This document shows, one piece after another, positions 8,602-17,400 of a DNA stretch of 53,294 nucleotides (position 1 is its first letter; each line of letters begins with the position of its first letter). The notes under the pieces were generated by a model that was not told the origin of the DNA, did not search any database, and saw nothing but the letters and a program-made list of their open reading frames with translations. The translations under genes and the position numbers were made by a program. Source of the DNA: an uncultured Acidobacteriota bacterium (lineage in GTDB: Bacteria; Acidobacteriota; Vicinamibacteria; Marinacidobacterales; SMYC01). The stretch covers positions 1 through 53,294 of the forward strand of contig CAMYKY010000056.1 in NCBI GenBank assembly GCA_947259165.1. The letters are read 5' to 3'.

Positions 8602-8976
8602 GTAGGGCCGCATTTGTTTCGTAACGAGGCCGAAGGCCGCTTCCGCCAAGTGACCGACGACGTGGGGGACGATCTGAAGACCCCTGCGGTCGCCCGTGGC
8701 AGCGCCTTCGGCGACATCGACAACGATGGGGATCTCGACCTCGTTCTCACCACGAGCGGTGGCCCCGCCCGCTTGTTCCGAAATAACGGTGGCTCCAAAA
8801 ATCACTGGATTGGCTTTCGCCTCCGTGGAGTCGATTCGAACCCCGAAGCCGTCGTCGTCGGACTCGGGACCGCCACGAGCATCGACCAGGTCGATATCGA
8901 ATGGCCCTCCGGCACCAAGTCGACCCCGAGATCGACCGGTTCCAACGTGTCATGGAACGTTAGCGGCGTGGGGTAA
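8602..8976 (+). pseudogene. Remnant of an FG-GAP / ASPIC-UnbV (CRTAC1-like) protein
   Basis: The frame opens after a TGA at 8599 and reads PHLFRNEAEGRF, then GDIDNDGDLDLVLTTSGG, RLFRNNGGSKNHWIGFRLRG and finally VDQ-like IDQVDIEWPSG. These are the calcium-binding FG-GAP repeat and the UnbV motif of large secreted CRTAC1-type proteins, which are normally over 500 residues. The N-terminal propeller is missing. Between DSNPEA and GLGTATS a stretch expected in the family is absent, so there is also an internal deletion. No start signal is visible. A decayed fragment is the best reading. Confidence 0.75.
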
Positions 8977-9098
8977 GCCCTACATCCAGATCGTGACACC
9001 GCTAAAACGCCGCTACTCCCACGACGGTTCCGCCAGAGCCCCGCTGGCGCGCTTATTGCTTAGTTCAACTGCAGCATCACAATGGACGCCCAAATTTC

Positions 9099-10667
9099 GT
9101 GAACCAAGCCGCGCAGCCAGACCGAGTCCTCAAACCAGACGGGCTATCCCGAACCGGGATACGTACGAAGGTCTTCTCTCTCGTCCTGCTCGCGGTCCTA
9201 TTGCCAACGACTCTCGTGGGAATCTCGGCCTACTGGACCGCCAGGAACGTACTCACGGAAAAACTCTCCGATCGGTTGAGCAACCGGGCAAGCCTGGCAG
9301 CCGCGAGCATTTCTGAATGGTTCCAGGAGCGTGGCCATGACGCGAGTGTGTTCGCCAGCTCGAATCTCGTGTCGTCGGGTGAGCCCACGCTCATCGAAGC
9401 GTACCTGATCGAGGTGCGCGGACGATTTCCCATGTACTCGACGCTCGCGGTCGTAGACACGCAAGGTAGTCCCGTCGCTTCCGTGGGAGATATCGAGAAG
9501 GTCGATCTCGTCGATGCGAACCTGTCGCTCGACTGGCATGGTGATGCTCCCGCGCTTCGGATCCACTCCCCGATCCGGGCGGGCGGGGGTGCCGTTATCG
9601 GCACCTTCGTGATGTCCTGCGACTTCGAATCACTGCGAGCGGAGCTGTTCGACGAGGGCTCGTCGGAGAGGCTCATCCTCGTCTCACCGCACGAGAACGA
9701 AGACCGCGTGGTCATGGCGCAGCCTCCGAACGCCAGTCCGCCGCAGATCGGATCGTACGCGGTCGACGAAAATACTCTCAGTGAGAGGCGCGATCCGAAC
9801 GGAGCGCGAACGCTCGCCACCGCTCGCTCGCTCCACGTCCCGGGCTTCGGCGAACGCCTCATCGTGCACGTAGAGACCGAACGGCGAGCCGCGTTCGCCG
9901 CCGTCGATGAGCTTCGAAATCGCATCGTCGCCATTAGTGCCATCGTCGCGATCCTCGTCATCTCCCTCGCCTTCGCACTCGTCGTCAGCTTGACCCGACC
10001 TCTCGAGTCCCTGACGGCGGGCGCAAAGGCCGTCTCGAACGGAGACTATTCGCTCGAGCTTCCCGTACGAACTCGAGACGAGATCGGGTACCTGACCGAG
10101 GTGTTCAATCGCATGACAGCAGCACTCAAGCAGAGTCACGACCGGCTCGAGCACCTTTCAACCGTGGACGAGCTGACGCAGCTCATCAACCGCCGACAAC
10201 TACGAACGGCGCTCGCGTCCACGTTGCAGCAGGCGAAACGCACCGAAGCGCCATTCTCACTCATTATGATCGACATCGACCATTTCAAGGCATTCAACGA
10301 CAAGTTCGGGCACATCAAAGGTGACGATCTATTGGCGAATCTGGGAGCGTTCCTTTTGGAGAGCTTGCGCGCCACCGACATCGCGGCCCGCTACGGCGGA
10401 GAGGAGTTCTTAGTCATCCTCCCGAACACCGAAATCGAGGACGCGAAAGAGAAAGCACAGTCCATTCGCACGGGCTTTTCCGAAGTTTGCAACGGCCCTG
10501 CGAAAGTAACATTGAGTCTGGGGGTCGCAGCTTGGCCTCGTGACGGAGCGGTCGAAAAAGAAGTGCTCGACGCCGCCGATCGAGCGCTCTACTCGGCCAA
10601 AAAGCGGGGGCGCAACCGGGTCGTCGCCGCGCGCAATCGTGTGCGTCAGCGCACGAGCGCCCGGTGA
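9099..10667 (+). CDS. Membrane-bound diguanylate cyclase (extracytoplasmic sensor-HAMP-GGDEF)
   Basis: This 522-residue enzyme makes cyclic di-GMP from two GTP. A first membrane helix (about 25-50) and a second (about 270-296) bracket a periplasmic Cache-like sensor. HAMP follows (TRPLESL to VFNRMTAAL, about 297-350), then the GGDEF domain. The signature is GGEEF at 433-437, so catalysis should be intact. RATD, five residues upstream, is a good RxxD inhibitory site, so product feedback is expected. The start is GTG without a clear ribosome binding site. Its end overlaps the convergent lipoprotein gene by 22 bp. A PilZ protein gene lies 1 kb downstream. Confidence 0.93.
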   Translation: MNQAAQPDRVLKPDGLSRTGIRTKVFSLVLLAVLLPTTLVGISAYWTARNVLTEKLSDRLSNRASLAAASISEWFQERGHDASVFASSNLVSSGEPTLIEAYLIEVRGRFPMYSTLAVVDTQGSPVASVGDIEKVDLVDANLSLDWHGDAPALRIHSPIRAGGGAVIGTFVMSCDFESLRAELFDEGSSERLILVSPHENEDRVVMAQPPNASPPQIGSYAVDENTLSERRDPNGARTLATARSLHVPGFGERLIVHVETERRAAFAAVDELRNRIVAISAIVAILVISLAFALVVSLTRPLESLTAGAKAVSNGDYSLELPVRTRDEIGYLTEVFNRMTAALKQSHDRLEHLSTVDELTQLINRRQLRTALASTLQQAKRTEAPFSLIMIDIDHFKAFNDKFGHIKGDDLLANLGAFLLESLRATDIAARYGGEEFLVILPNTEIEDAKEKAQSIRTGFSEVCNGPAKVTLSLGVAAWPRDGAVEKEVLDAADRALYSAKKRGRNRVVAARNRVRQRTSAR

Positions 10668-11434
10668 ATCCAAGCCTTGGTCCCAGCGTCAGTCACGATC
10701 TGAAACCAATCCCCTTGGCGCGCAATCGCTTCGACCTGAGTACCACTCTCGACGCCGCCGAGCCGAGGGCTTTCTGTGCTCGGCTCTCTTCTCAGATTCG
10801 CCGAGGTCTGTACTTCCATCGAGCGAGGAGGCACGATGGGGATCATCTCGCCCGGTTGTTTTCCACGAATCTCCGCGACGGTTCGCGCCTGACGCAACAG
10901 CTCGCCGGCACGATCCGCAAGATAGGCGGCGCCTCCGATGTTGTCGTTAGCAAGAGTTTGATCGGCTCGTGCCAGAAACTCAGCGGCACGCTCGATACGC
11001 GCGGTCAGCGCTTCATCGTCGTGGCGCCGCACCGCTTCGAGCTGCACCCGAACTTCCGCAATCCGCGAGACGGCGAAAGCACGACTTTGTACGTTGCGAA
11101 GGCTCGCCTGGGCACGCAACAGCGCCTCGAGAGCACTCGCGAGCTCGAGCTCGAGACTCGCGTTCGATTCCTCGAGCGCAGCCGACTCTTCCCCTCGCTC
11201 ACTGAGCGCGCCTTCTAGAAGAGCGTGCTCGTCCTGGCTGGCGCTCAGCGACGCACGCGCTTGGGCGAGCTCGGTTTTCAGTCGCACGACTTCTTCGCGT
11301 AGAGAGTCCACGACTTGCGTCTCGGCAGGCGCCGGCTGTGAGGGTGGTGGCTGCGGCGGCGGCTCCGGACTCTTCGCGGTGCACCCAGAAAGAAGCAAAA
11401 CTAGACTGACCACCAGGCTTCCCTCCCGACGCAT
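10646..11434 (-). CDS. Lipoprotein with coiled coil and C-terminal SH3b domain
   Basis: A 262-residue envelope protein. The N-terminus carries a lipobox (LLLSGC, Cys about residue 18) and a proline-rich linker. A long coiled coil (about 40-125, heptads rich in Leu, Glu and Ala), a helical segment to about 195 and a C-terminal bacterial SH3 domain (SANLRREPSTESPRLGGVE...GDWFQIV...AWIHR) complete it. SH3b domains usually bind peptidoglycan or peptides. AGGG about nine bases before the ATG supports the start. It is divergently placed from the PilZ gene. Function is otherwise unknown. Confidence 0.8.
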   Translation of the reverse strand: MRREGSLVVSLVLLLSGCTAKSPEPPPQPPPSQPAPAETQVVDSLREEVVRLKTELAQARASLSASQDEHALLEGALSERGEESAALEESNASLELELASALEALLRAQASLRNVQSRAFAVSRIAEVRVQLEAVRRHDDEALTARIERAAEFLARADQTLANDNIGGAAYLADRAGELLRQARTVAEIRGKQPGEMIPIVPPRSMEVQTSANLRREPSTESPRLGGVESGTQVEAIARQGDWFQIVTDAGTKAWIHRALVR

Positions 11435-11685
11435 TGGACGGTCCCTTCAGAGCTAAGATTGATTCTGTTGTGACGTAATCTGATCATCCTAGCACACAGC
11501 CTCCGATTCGATCAGCGGTCACCCGAGGGACGGCGAGCCGCGGTTTTTGGCCCCCCCGGAGGAGGGCTGCGGGGTCTCAGAGCGTGATCTTGCTCATTCC
11601 ACCTCGCCCCCCCTGCCGCGTTACAATACTCCTTGAACCCCGCACGAATTACGTGGTAACTGTACGATCCGGAAAAATCACCGAA

Positions 11686-12606
11686 ATGCCAGCATCCGCT
11701 AGACGTGTCGACTTCCCCGACGGTTACCAGGTTCGGCTCCGTGCCGCACTCAACGGCGGTGATGGCAGGCTCATGACCCTCTCCGAGGGAGGGGCCTATA
11801 TTGCTACCCCGTTGGCGCTGCTCCCACAAGCGCAGCTTCATGTCGCCATCCAGATTCCCGAGCTCAAGCGCACCGTCGAGCTCGAGGCCGTCGTGGCATG
11901 GGAAAACCGGGGGAACACGCGGCCGTCGCCGCAGCCTGAAGGCTATGGCCTGCGGTTCATCAAAGTGCCAACAGCTTCAGGCGAGGCAATCCGGTGGCTG
12001 CTCCGCCGCCAGGATCGCTCACCCAAAGACCCCGAAACCACGCAAGGCTTGTCGCCCGCTGACGTCCAAGAAGCGATGGAGCGCGCGCGCGAGCGCTTCG
12101 GAGTCGAGGCCGTCGCCGCCGAAACACCGATGAACCCATTGACCGCGCCGCGTCGTCAGTCCCGCGCGCTCGGTGACTTGACGACAAGAACGCTCGTCCC
12201 GCTGAAGGCCGAGCACAAAAGTGCCGTAGTGTCCGATTTAATGGGCGAAGGCATCGACAACGACAGCGCGGAGGGTCCTCCGTATCGACTCGACGCCGTC
12301 GTCATCCACGAGCAAGTCGCTGCGTCGACACCCGGCGTGTTCGTACTGTCGTATGACCGGGTACTGGACGCCCGAATCGGTCGAGCGGACACCGATCTAC
12401 GATTGGCACTCAGCGAGTTTGTCGACCGCTACGCGTATTTCCACTTCGAAGCGATCGCTCCGCGCAAGGAGAGATTCGAGCGGGAATGCGAGCTATTTCA
12501 CCGACTCGGTGGCGACCGCGGGCAACTCGACAACGAGGACCACCCGCTTCCCCCGCCCGGACCCCAGCTCAAGTGCCCGGTGTGCGTGAAATCCGCTAGC
12601 GAGTAA
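11686..12606 (+). CDS. PilZ-like domain protein with a GIY-YIG-like C-terminal domain
   Basis: The protein has 306 residues from the ATG at 11686; the frame is open back to a GTG at 11584, but a TACAAT box at 11622-11627 argues for the later start. Residues about 1-107 resemble a PilZ c-di-GMP receptor: [14 protein letters not shown] is a degenerate RxxxR region and TLSEGGAYI matches the (D/N)xSxxG motif. A charged linker follows. The last 110 residues resemble short GIY-YIG-like proteins: PGVFVLSYD at the GIY position, [14 protein letters not shown] at the YIG position, [12 protein letters not shown] with the acidic residue, and a terminal LKCPVC. The tyrosines are lost, so nuclease activity is doubtful. 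The domain call is from memory of motifs. Confidence 0.68.
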   Translation: MPASARRVDFPDGYQVRLRAALNGGDGRLMTLSEGGAYIATPLALLPQAQLHVAIQIPELKRTVELEAVVAWENRGNTRPSPQPEGYGLRFIKVPTASGEAIRWLLRRQDRSPKDPETTQGLSPADVQEAMERARERFGVEAVAAETPMNPLTAPRRQSRALGDLTTRTLVPLKAEHKSAVVSDLMGEGIDNDSAEGPPYRLDAVVIHEQVAASTPGVFVLSYDRVLDARIGRADTDLRLALSEFVDRYAYFHFEAIAPRKERFERECELFHRLGGDRGQLDNEDHPLPPPGPQLKCPVCVKSASE

Positions 12607-14239
12607 TCGCTCCTTCGGACGCCGACGCAACCAGCTTCGCGTATTTCGCGAGAACGCCTCTCGTGTACCGCGGCTCAGGAATCTCGAGCGACCCACGGCG
12701 AGCTTCGAGATCGGCGTCCACGTCGAGCCGTCGGGCCTCGACATCGAGCGTGATCGTATCGCCATCTCGAACGAGCGCGATCGGCCCGCCGTCCGCAGCT
12801 TCGGGCGCGATGTGTCCGACCATGAAGCCATGGGTCGCGCCGCTGAACCTTCCATCGGTGATGAGCGCCACATCGTCGCCAAGACCTTGCCCAATGAGTG
12901 CCGCGGTGACGCCGAGCATCTCTCGCATCCCGGGACCTCCCTTCGGGCCTTCGTAGCGAATGACGACGACGTCACCGGCTACGATCAACTTGTCTTGGAC
13001 GGCGGCGAAAGCATCTTCCTCGCAGTCAAAAACTCGCGCCGGTCCCGAGTGCTTCAAGCGGTCATGACCCGCGAGCTTCACGACACAGCCATCCGGAGCG
13101 AGTGAGCCTCGAAGGATCGCGATGCCGCCCCGCGGCTTGAGGGGTTGGTCGAGCGCGTGGATGACTTCTTGCCCCGAGCTCTCCTCCGCGGACGCTGCTT
13201 CTTCCTTTAGCGTCTTGCCGGTCACGGTCTTCGCGTCATTCAAGTAGCCACCATCGAAGAGTCGCTTCACCAAGAGCCTCAGTCCTCCGGCGCGATCGAC
13301 GTCCGGTGCCGTGAAGCGGCCGCCCGGTTTCAAGTCAGCGAGCACCGGAGTCTTCTCCGAAACCCGATCAAAATCATCAATCGACAGATCCACGTCGGCC
13401 TCGCGTGCGATCGCGAGCAAGTGGAGCACTGCATTCGTCGAGCCCGCGGTGGCCGCAACTGAAGCGATAGCGTTCTCGAGCGCTGTCTTCGTAATGATCT
13501 GCCGAGCGGTCGTTCCGTCTTCGACGAGCTTCATCACCAGCTCACCGCTATGAAAAGCCGCAGGCCTTTTGCGCCCATCGGTTGCGGGGATGTCGTTCAC
13601 ACCCATGGGAGAGATGCCGAGAACCGTCATCGCGGTCGACATCGTGTTGGCGGTGAACTGCCCGCCGCAGGCTCCCGCGCCCGGACAGGCCACACCCTCG
13701 AGATCGTGAAGCTCCTGCTCGGTCATGCGCCCGGCGGCGCACGCACCCACGGCTTCGAACACATCTTGAATCGTGACGTCTTTGCCCTTGTACCGGCCGG
13801 CCAGGATCGAGCCGCCGTAAATCATCAGCGACGGGAGGTCCATCCGCGCGAGCGCCATTACCGTCCCCGGAATCGTCTTGTCGCAGCCGGACAGCGCGAC
13901 GACCCCGTCCATCATGTGCCCGAACACGACGAGCTCGATGGAGTCTGCCACGATCTCGCGCGATACCAGCGAGGCCCGCATGCCCTCAGAGCCCATGGAG
14001 ATACCGTCCGAGACCGTGATCGTGTTGAACTCGATCGGCGTGCCGCCGGCGGCGCGGATACCTTCCTTCACGTGCACGGCGAGCTCACGCAGGTGCACGT
14101 TGCAGGGCGTGACTTCGGTCCAGGTATTGGCCACACCGATAATCGGCTTTTCGATATCCGCGTCGGTGAGCCCCATGGCTTTGAACATCGCTCGTGCTGG
14201 CGCGCGCGAGACGCCTTTTTTGATGGCATCGCTTCTCAT
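12596..14239 (-). CDS. ilvD: Dihydroxy-acid dehydratase
   Basis: IlvD converts dihydroxy-acids to 2-keto acids in valine, leucine and isoleucine synthesis. The 547-residue product shows the cluster cysteines in [15 protein letters not shown] and [16 protein letters not shown], the substrate block [16 protein letters not shown], and the C-terminal [24 protein letters not shown] motif. The ATG at 14239 gives the usual start (RSDAIKKG); an in-frame ATG at 14281 would add 14 residues. No other ilv or leu gene is in the window. The 3' end overlaps the convergent PilZ gene by 11 bp. Confidence 0.95.
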   Translation of the reverse strand: MRSDAIKKGVSRAPARAMFKAMGLTDADIEKPIIGVANTWTEVTPCNVHLRELAVHVKEGIRAAGGTPIEFNTITVSDGISMGSEGMRASLVSREIVADSIELVVFGHMMDGVVALSGCDKTIPGTVMALARMDLPSLMIYGGSILAGRYKGKDVTIQDVFEAVGACAAGRMTEQELHDLEGVACPGAGACGGQFTANTMSTAMTVLGISPMGVNDIPATDGRKRPAAFHSGELVMKLVEDGTTARQIITKTALENAIASVAATAGSTNAVLHLLAIAREADVDLSIDDFDRVSEKTPVLADLKPGGRFTAPDVDRAGGLRLLVKRLFDGGYLNDAKTVTGKTLKEEAASAEESSGQEVIHALDQPLKPRGGIAILRGSLAPDGCVVKLAGHDRLKHSGPARVFDCEEDAFAAVQDKLIVAGDVVVIRYEGPKGGPGMREMLGVTAALIGQGLGDDVALITDGRFSGATHGFMVGHIAPEAADGGPIALVRDGDTITLDVEARRLDVDADLEARRGSLEIPEPRYTRGVLAKYAKLVASASEGAITR

Positions 14240-14407
14240 CGTCGTTTGTGCTCCGGAGGATTCATGACAGATTTCTATCACAACTCAGGGGGCAGCATTC
14301 AGCATTCGGCATTCAGGGCCGGCAGAGCTGGGCCCTTTCCGATATTTTTTTGGCACGGGGGGAACAAATTGGGGCGCGCGACGTATTTCCATAGTTCGGG
14401 GCGAAAA

Positions 14408-15025
14408 ATGCGCGAAACGGGTGAACGGGCTCGGTCGACAGGTCGACTACTCCTCGTCCCAGCGCTGGTCACGCTGGCGCTTACCCAGCTTCGCCTAACC
14501 GGCGATCTACTCGGTATTTCGGGATTCGGCCCCTATGAGATCGCCTGGCTCGTGCCCATTTTCGGGGCGTATTTCGCTTGGCAGCTTTCTAGATCGGGAG
14601 CCAAATCCGGAAATGGCGCGCCGCCGCCGGGGAAACTGCTCAAACTCTCGCTCTTGCCGTTGGCTTGCTTCGGTTTGGGCCTCCTGGTCTTTCGCCCCAC
14701 CTCAGGAGGCATGGCGGCCGTCTCACTCATGGGGATCCTCTTGATCCGACGCGCCTGGCCTCATCTCGGCTCGCTGCTTCTAGGCTATGCCCTCGCCGCC
14801 CGACTGCCGGTCGTTATTACGATGCTCGGAGCGACACTCTACGGCTGGGAAACCGTGTACGACGTGTCGCCCTACAACGTTCTCGCGGGGCTTCTTCCCC
14901 AACTCACCGTCTGGATCGGTTTCACCGTGATCGTCGGGAGCCTGGCGGGCGCGCTCGCTTTAGCTCTTCGCGGCTGGTTACGAGACGAGGCCAATCCGTT
15001 CGGAGGCTCGGCCGCCCCCGGCTAG
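14408..15025 (+). CDS. Five-helix membrane protein, paralogue of the gene at 6032
   Basis: This 205-residue protein begins at the ATG at 14408; the frame is open far upstream antisense to ilvD, but that part is not coding. Helices start near LLLVPALVTLALTQLRL, AWLVPIFGAYFAW, LSLLPLACFGLGLLVF, YALAARLPVVITMLGATLYG and LTVWIGFTVIVGSLAGALAL. The order and wording match the protein at 6032-6535, with an extra central hydrophobic segment. No named family is recognised. The upstream 170 bp contains an inverted GAATGC-type repeat at 14294-14318. Confidence 0.72.
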   Translation: MRETGERARSTGRLLLVPALVTLALTQLRLTGDLLGISGFGPYEIAWLVPIFGAYFAWQLSRSGAKSGNGAPPPGKLLKLSLLPLACFGLGLLVFRPTSGGMAAVSLMGILLIRRAWPHLGSLLLGYALAARLPVVITMLGATLYGWETVYDVSPYNVLAGLLPQLTVWIGFTVIVGSLAGALALALRGWLRDEANPFGGSAAPG

Positions 15026-15223
15026 AGCCCGACTCCCTCTCCCTGGGCTCACTTGGTCCCGCAGGTAGAGACAAAGAGCGCTGAGTGAAGCGCATCGGAG
15101 AATGCGTTCGCGCATTTGGCGAACGAGCTCGTCGTCCGGACTTGCCAGCTTGGTCGATCGCTTCTCCCTCGCTTTCATACCCTCATGGAAGCCCGGATGA
15201 CGCTTCGGCGACCGCCGCCAAGC

Positions 15224-15252
15224 TTGTTCCTCCACCGAACCGTGGATATCAT
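15224..15252 (+). promoter_or_regulatory. Sigma-70-type promoter of the hydrolase gene cluster
   Basis: TTGTTC (15224-15229) and TATCAT (15247-15252) are separated by exactly 17 bp, close to consensus. They lie 27 bp before the GTG start at 15279, which has a GAGGGGG ribosome binding site. This would drive the packed run of genes to about 25923. Confidence 0.5.
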
Positions 15253-15278
15253 GCTCGACATTCCCGAGGGGGTTCACC

Positions 15279-17390
15279 GTGCGGAATTCGATTGTCGAGC
15301 GTGCGATCTGTGTCGGAGCTGTTGTCCTCGTCGCATCCTTTGCGCTGCCACAGGAGCGGTTCACCATCGAGCAGATCATGAGCTCCCCTTTTCCCTCCGA
15401 CCTCGTCGTGGCGCCAAACCACGGCAAGCTCGCGTGGGTACAAAACGCCGAGGGCCGCAGGAATATCTGGGTCGCCGGCGCTCCCGACTACGTCGGGAGT
15501 CAGATCACGAGCTACCAGAGCGACGACGGACAAGAGCTCTCTCAGCTTCAGTTCGGGCCCGGAGCCAATCACATCGTATTCGTTCGCGGCGGTGCGCCGA
15601 ATCGGCAGGGCGAGATCCCGAACCCGCGGAGCGAGCCCGACGGTACAGGCCAGTCGATTTGGATCATCACGGCGGGTGGAGACGATCTGCAGGAGCTTGG
15701 CAAAGGAACAGGTCCCGCTATCTCCCCGGACGGTGAGGTCGTTGCCTTTATCCGCGACGGTGAAATCTGGACCGTGCCGTCGGGCGACGATGGAGAAGCC
15801 GAGCAGCTCTCCGACACTCGCGGACGTGCTGGCTCGCTTCGATGGTCCCCCGACGGCAGCAAGCTCGCGTTCGTCAGTCGTCGCGGCGATCACGCATTCG
15901 TCGGCGTCTACTCTTTGACGGACCGGCGCATCCGCTACCTCGACCCAGGTGTCGAGCACGACGAGGAGCCCGTTTGGTCGCCCGACGGATCCGAGGTGGC
16001 CTTTGTCCGCATACCCAACGAACGTCAGGCACTTCCCTTCGGGCCTGTCAGGACGGCACTGCCTTGGTCGATCCGGATCGCCAACGCAGTGACCGGCGAG
16101 GGGCGTCTGGTGTGGCTGGCAGAGCCTGGCAGCGGGAGCGCGTTTCGCGAGGTCGTCGCCAAGAACCAACTCCTGTGGAGCGGCGATCGGATCGTCTTCC
16201 CTTGGGAGAAAGACGGCTGGACTCATCTCTATTCGATATCGGTCAGTGGAGGGAGTGCACAGCTTCTCACTCCGGGTCCGTTCGAGGTCGAGCACGTCGC
16301 TCCGAGCGCTGACGGAACCGAAGTACTTTATTCCTCCAACCAAGGTGACATCGATCGACGGCATCTTTGGCGGGTGTCCGTGACAGGCGGAAACCCGGAA
16401 GCCGTGACGACGGGCGATGAGCTCGAATGGGCTCCGGTCATGACGGGTGACGGCGGCGCCGTCGCTTACCTCGCCTCGAGCGCCATCCAACCCGCGCGTG
16501 CGAAGATCCGAGTCGCTGACTCTGAAGACCGCGCGCTGGCACCGGCGTCGATGCCCGACGATTTTCCGACGAGTCTCGTCACTCCAGAACAGGTGATCTT
16601 CTCAGCCGCCGACGGGATGCAGATCCACGGCCAACTGTTCCGCCCAGCGGATCACCGGCAGGGCCAACAGCACCCCTCCGCGATCTTTTTTCATGGCGGC
16701 TCACGCCGGCAGATGTTGCTCGGCTGGCACTACCGCAGCTACTACCACAACGCCTATGCGTTGAATCAATTCCTCGCGAGCCGCGGCTACATCGTTTTGT
16801 CGGTGAACTATCGCAGCGGTATCGGCTACGGTATGGAATTCCGCGAGGCGTTGGACTACGGCGCTACCGGAGCGAGCGAGTTCAACGACGTTCTCGGCGC
16901 TGGGCTGTACCTGCGAAGTCGCGACGACGTCGATCCGAAACGCATCGCTTTGTGGGGAGGCTCATACGGCGGCTACCTCACGGCGCTCGGACTCGCTCGA
17001 GCCTCCGACCTCTTCGCCGCTGGCGTTGACATCCACGGCGTTCACGATTGGAACCAGGTGATCCGCAACTTCGTGCCGAGCTACAACGCCGAAGAAAACG
17101 CCGCGTTGGCACGTCTCGCGTTCGAGTCGTCGCCCATGGCGTTCATCGACGGATGGCGCTCACCCGTGCTGCTCATCCATGGTGACGACGACCGCAACGT
17201 TCCGTTCAGTGAGTCCGTGGATCTGGCCGAAGCCCTGGCGTCGCGCAGCGTGGACTACGAGCAGCTCGTGTTCCCCGACGAAGTCCACGGGTTCCTCCTC
17301 CACGACAACTGGCTCGCCGCCTATGAAGCCGCTTCCGACTTTCTCGACCGAAAACTGGAAGGAACCTCCGCACTCACGTCGCAACCGTAG
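15279..17390 (+). CDS. Secreted S9 family (DPP/acylaminoacyl-type) serine peptidase
   Basis: A 703-residue exported prolyl-oligopeptidase-clan enzyme. The signal peptide (to about residue 24) is followed by a beta-propeller of TolB/WD40-like repeats (SPDGEVVAFIRDGEIW, SPDGSKLAFVSRR, SPDGSEVAFVR) to about 440, then an alpha/beta-hydrolase domain. The catalytic triad is Ser562 in GGSYGGY, Asp near 638 in HGDDDRNVP and His670 in DEVHGF. It starts with GTG preceded by GAGGGGG. It is the first gene of a packed cluster; the S45 acylase follows after 10 bp. It likely degrades peptides outside the cytoplasm. Confidence 0.92.
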   Translation: MRNSIVERAICVGAVVLVASFALPQERFTIEQIMSSPFPSDLVVAPNHGKLAWVQNAEGRRNIWVAGAPDYVGSQITSYQSDDGQELSQLQFGPGANHIVFVRGGAPNRQGEIPNPRSEPDGTGQSIWIITAGGDDLQELGKGTGPAISPDGEVVAFIRDGEIWTVPSGDDGEAEQLSDTRGRAGSLRWSPDGSKLAFVSRRGDHAFVGVYSLTDRRIRYLDPGVEHDEEPVWSPDGSEVAFVRIPNERQALPFGPVRTALPWSIRIANAVTGEGRLVWLAEPGSGSAFREVVAKNQLLWSGDRIVFPWEKDGWTHLYSISVSGGSAQLLTPGPFEVEHVAPSADGTEVLYSSNQGDIDRRHLWRVSVTGGNPEAVTTGDELEWAPVMTGDGGAVAYLASSAIQPARAKIRVADSEDRALAPASMPDDFPTSLVTPEQVIFSAADGMQIHGQLFRPADHRQGQQHPSAIFFHGGSRRQMLLGWHYRSYYHNAYALNQFLASRGYIVLSVNYRSGIGYGMEFREALDYGATGASEFNDVLGAGLYLRSRDDVDPKRIALWGGSYGGYLTALGLARASDLFAAGVDIHGVHDWNQVIRNFVPSYNAEENAALARLAFESSPMAFIDGWRSPVLLIHGDDDRNVPFSESVDLAEALASRSVDYEQLVFPDEVHGFLLHDNWLAAYEAASDFLDRKLEGTSALTSQP

Positions 17391-17400
17391 TGGAAGGCAT

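Noticed and set aside
13550-14407. Upstream extension of the membrane protein gene at 14408
   Set aside because: This part is antisense to ilvD and contains no conserved sequence. The real start is the ATG at 14408.
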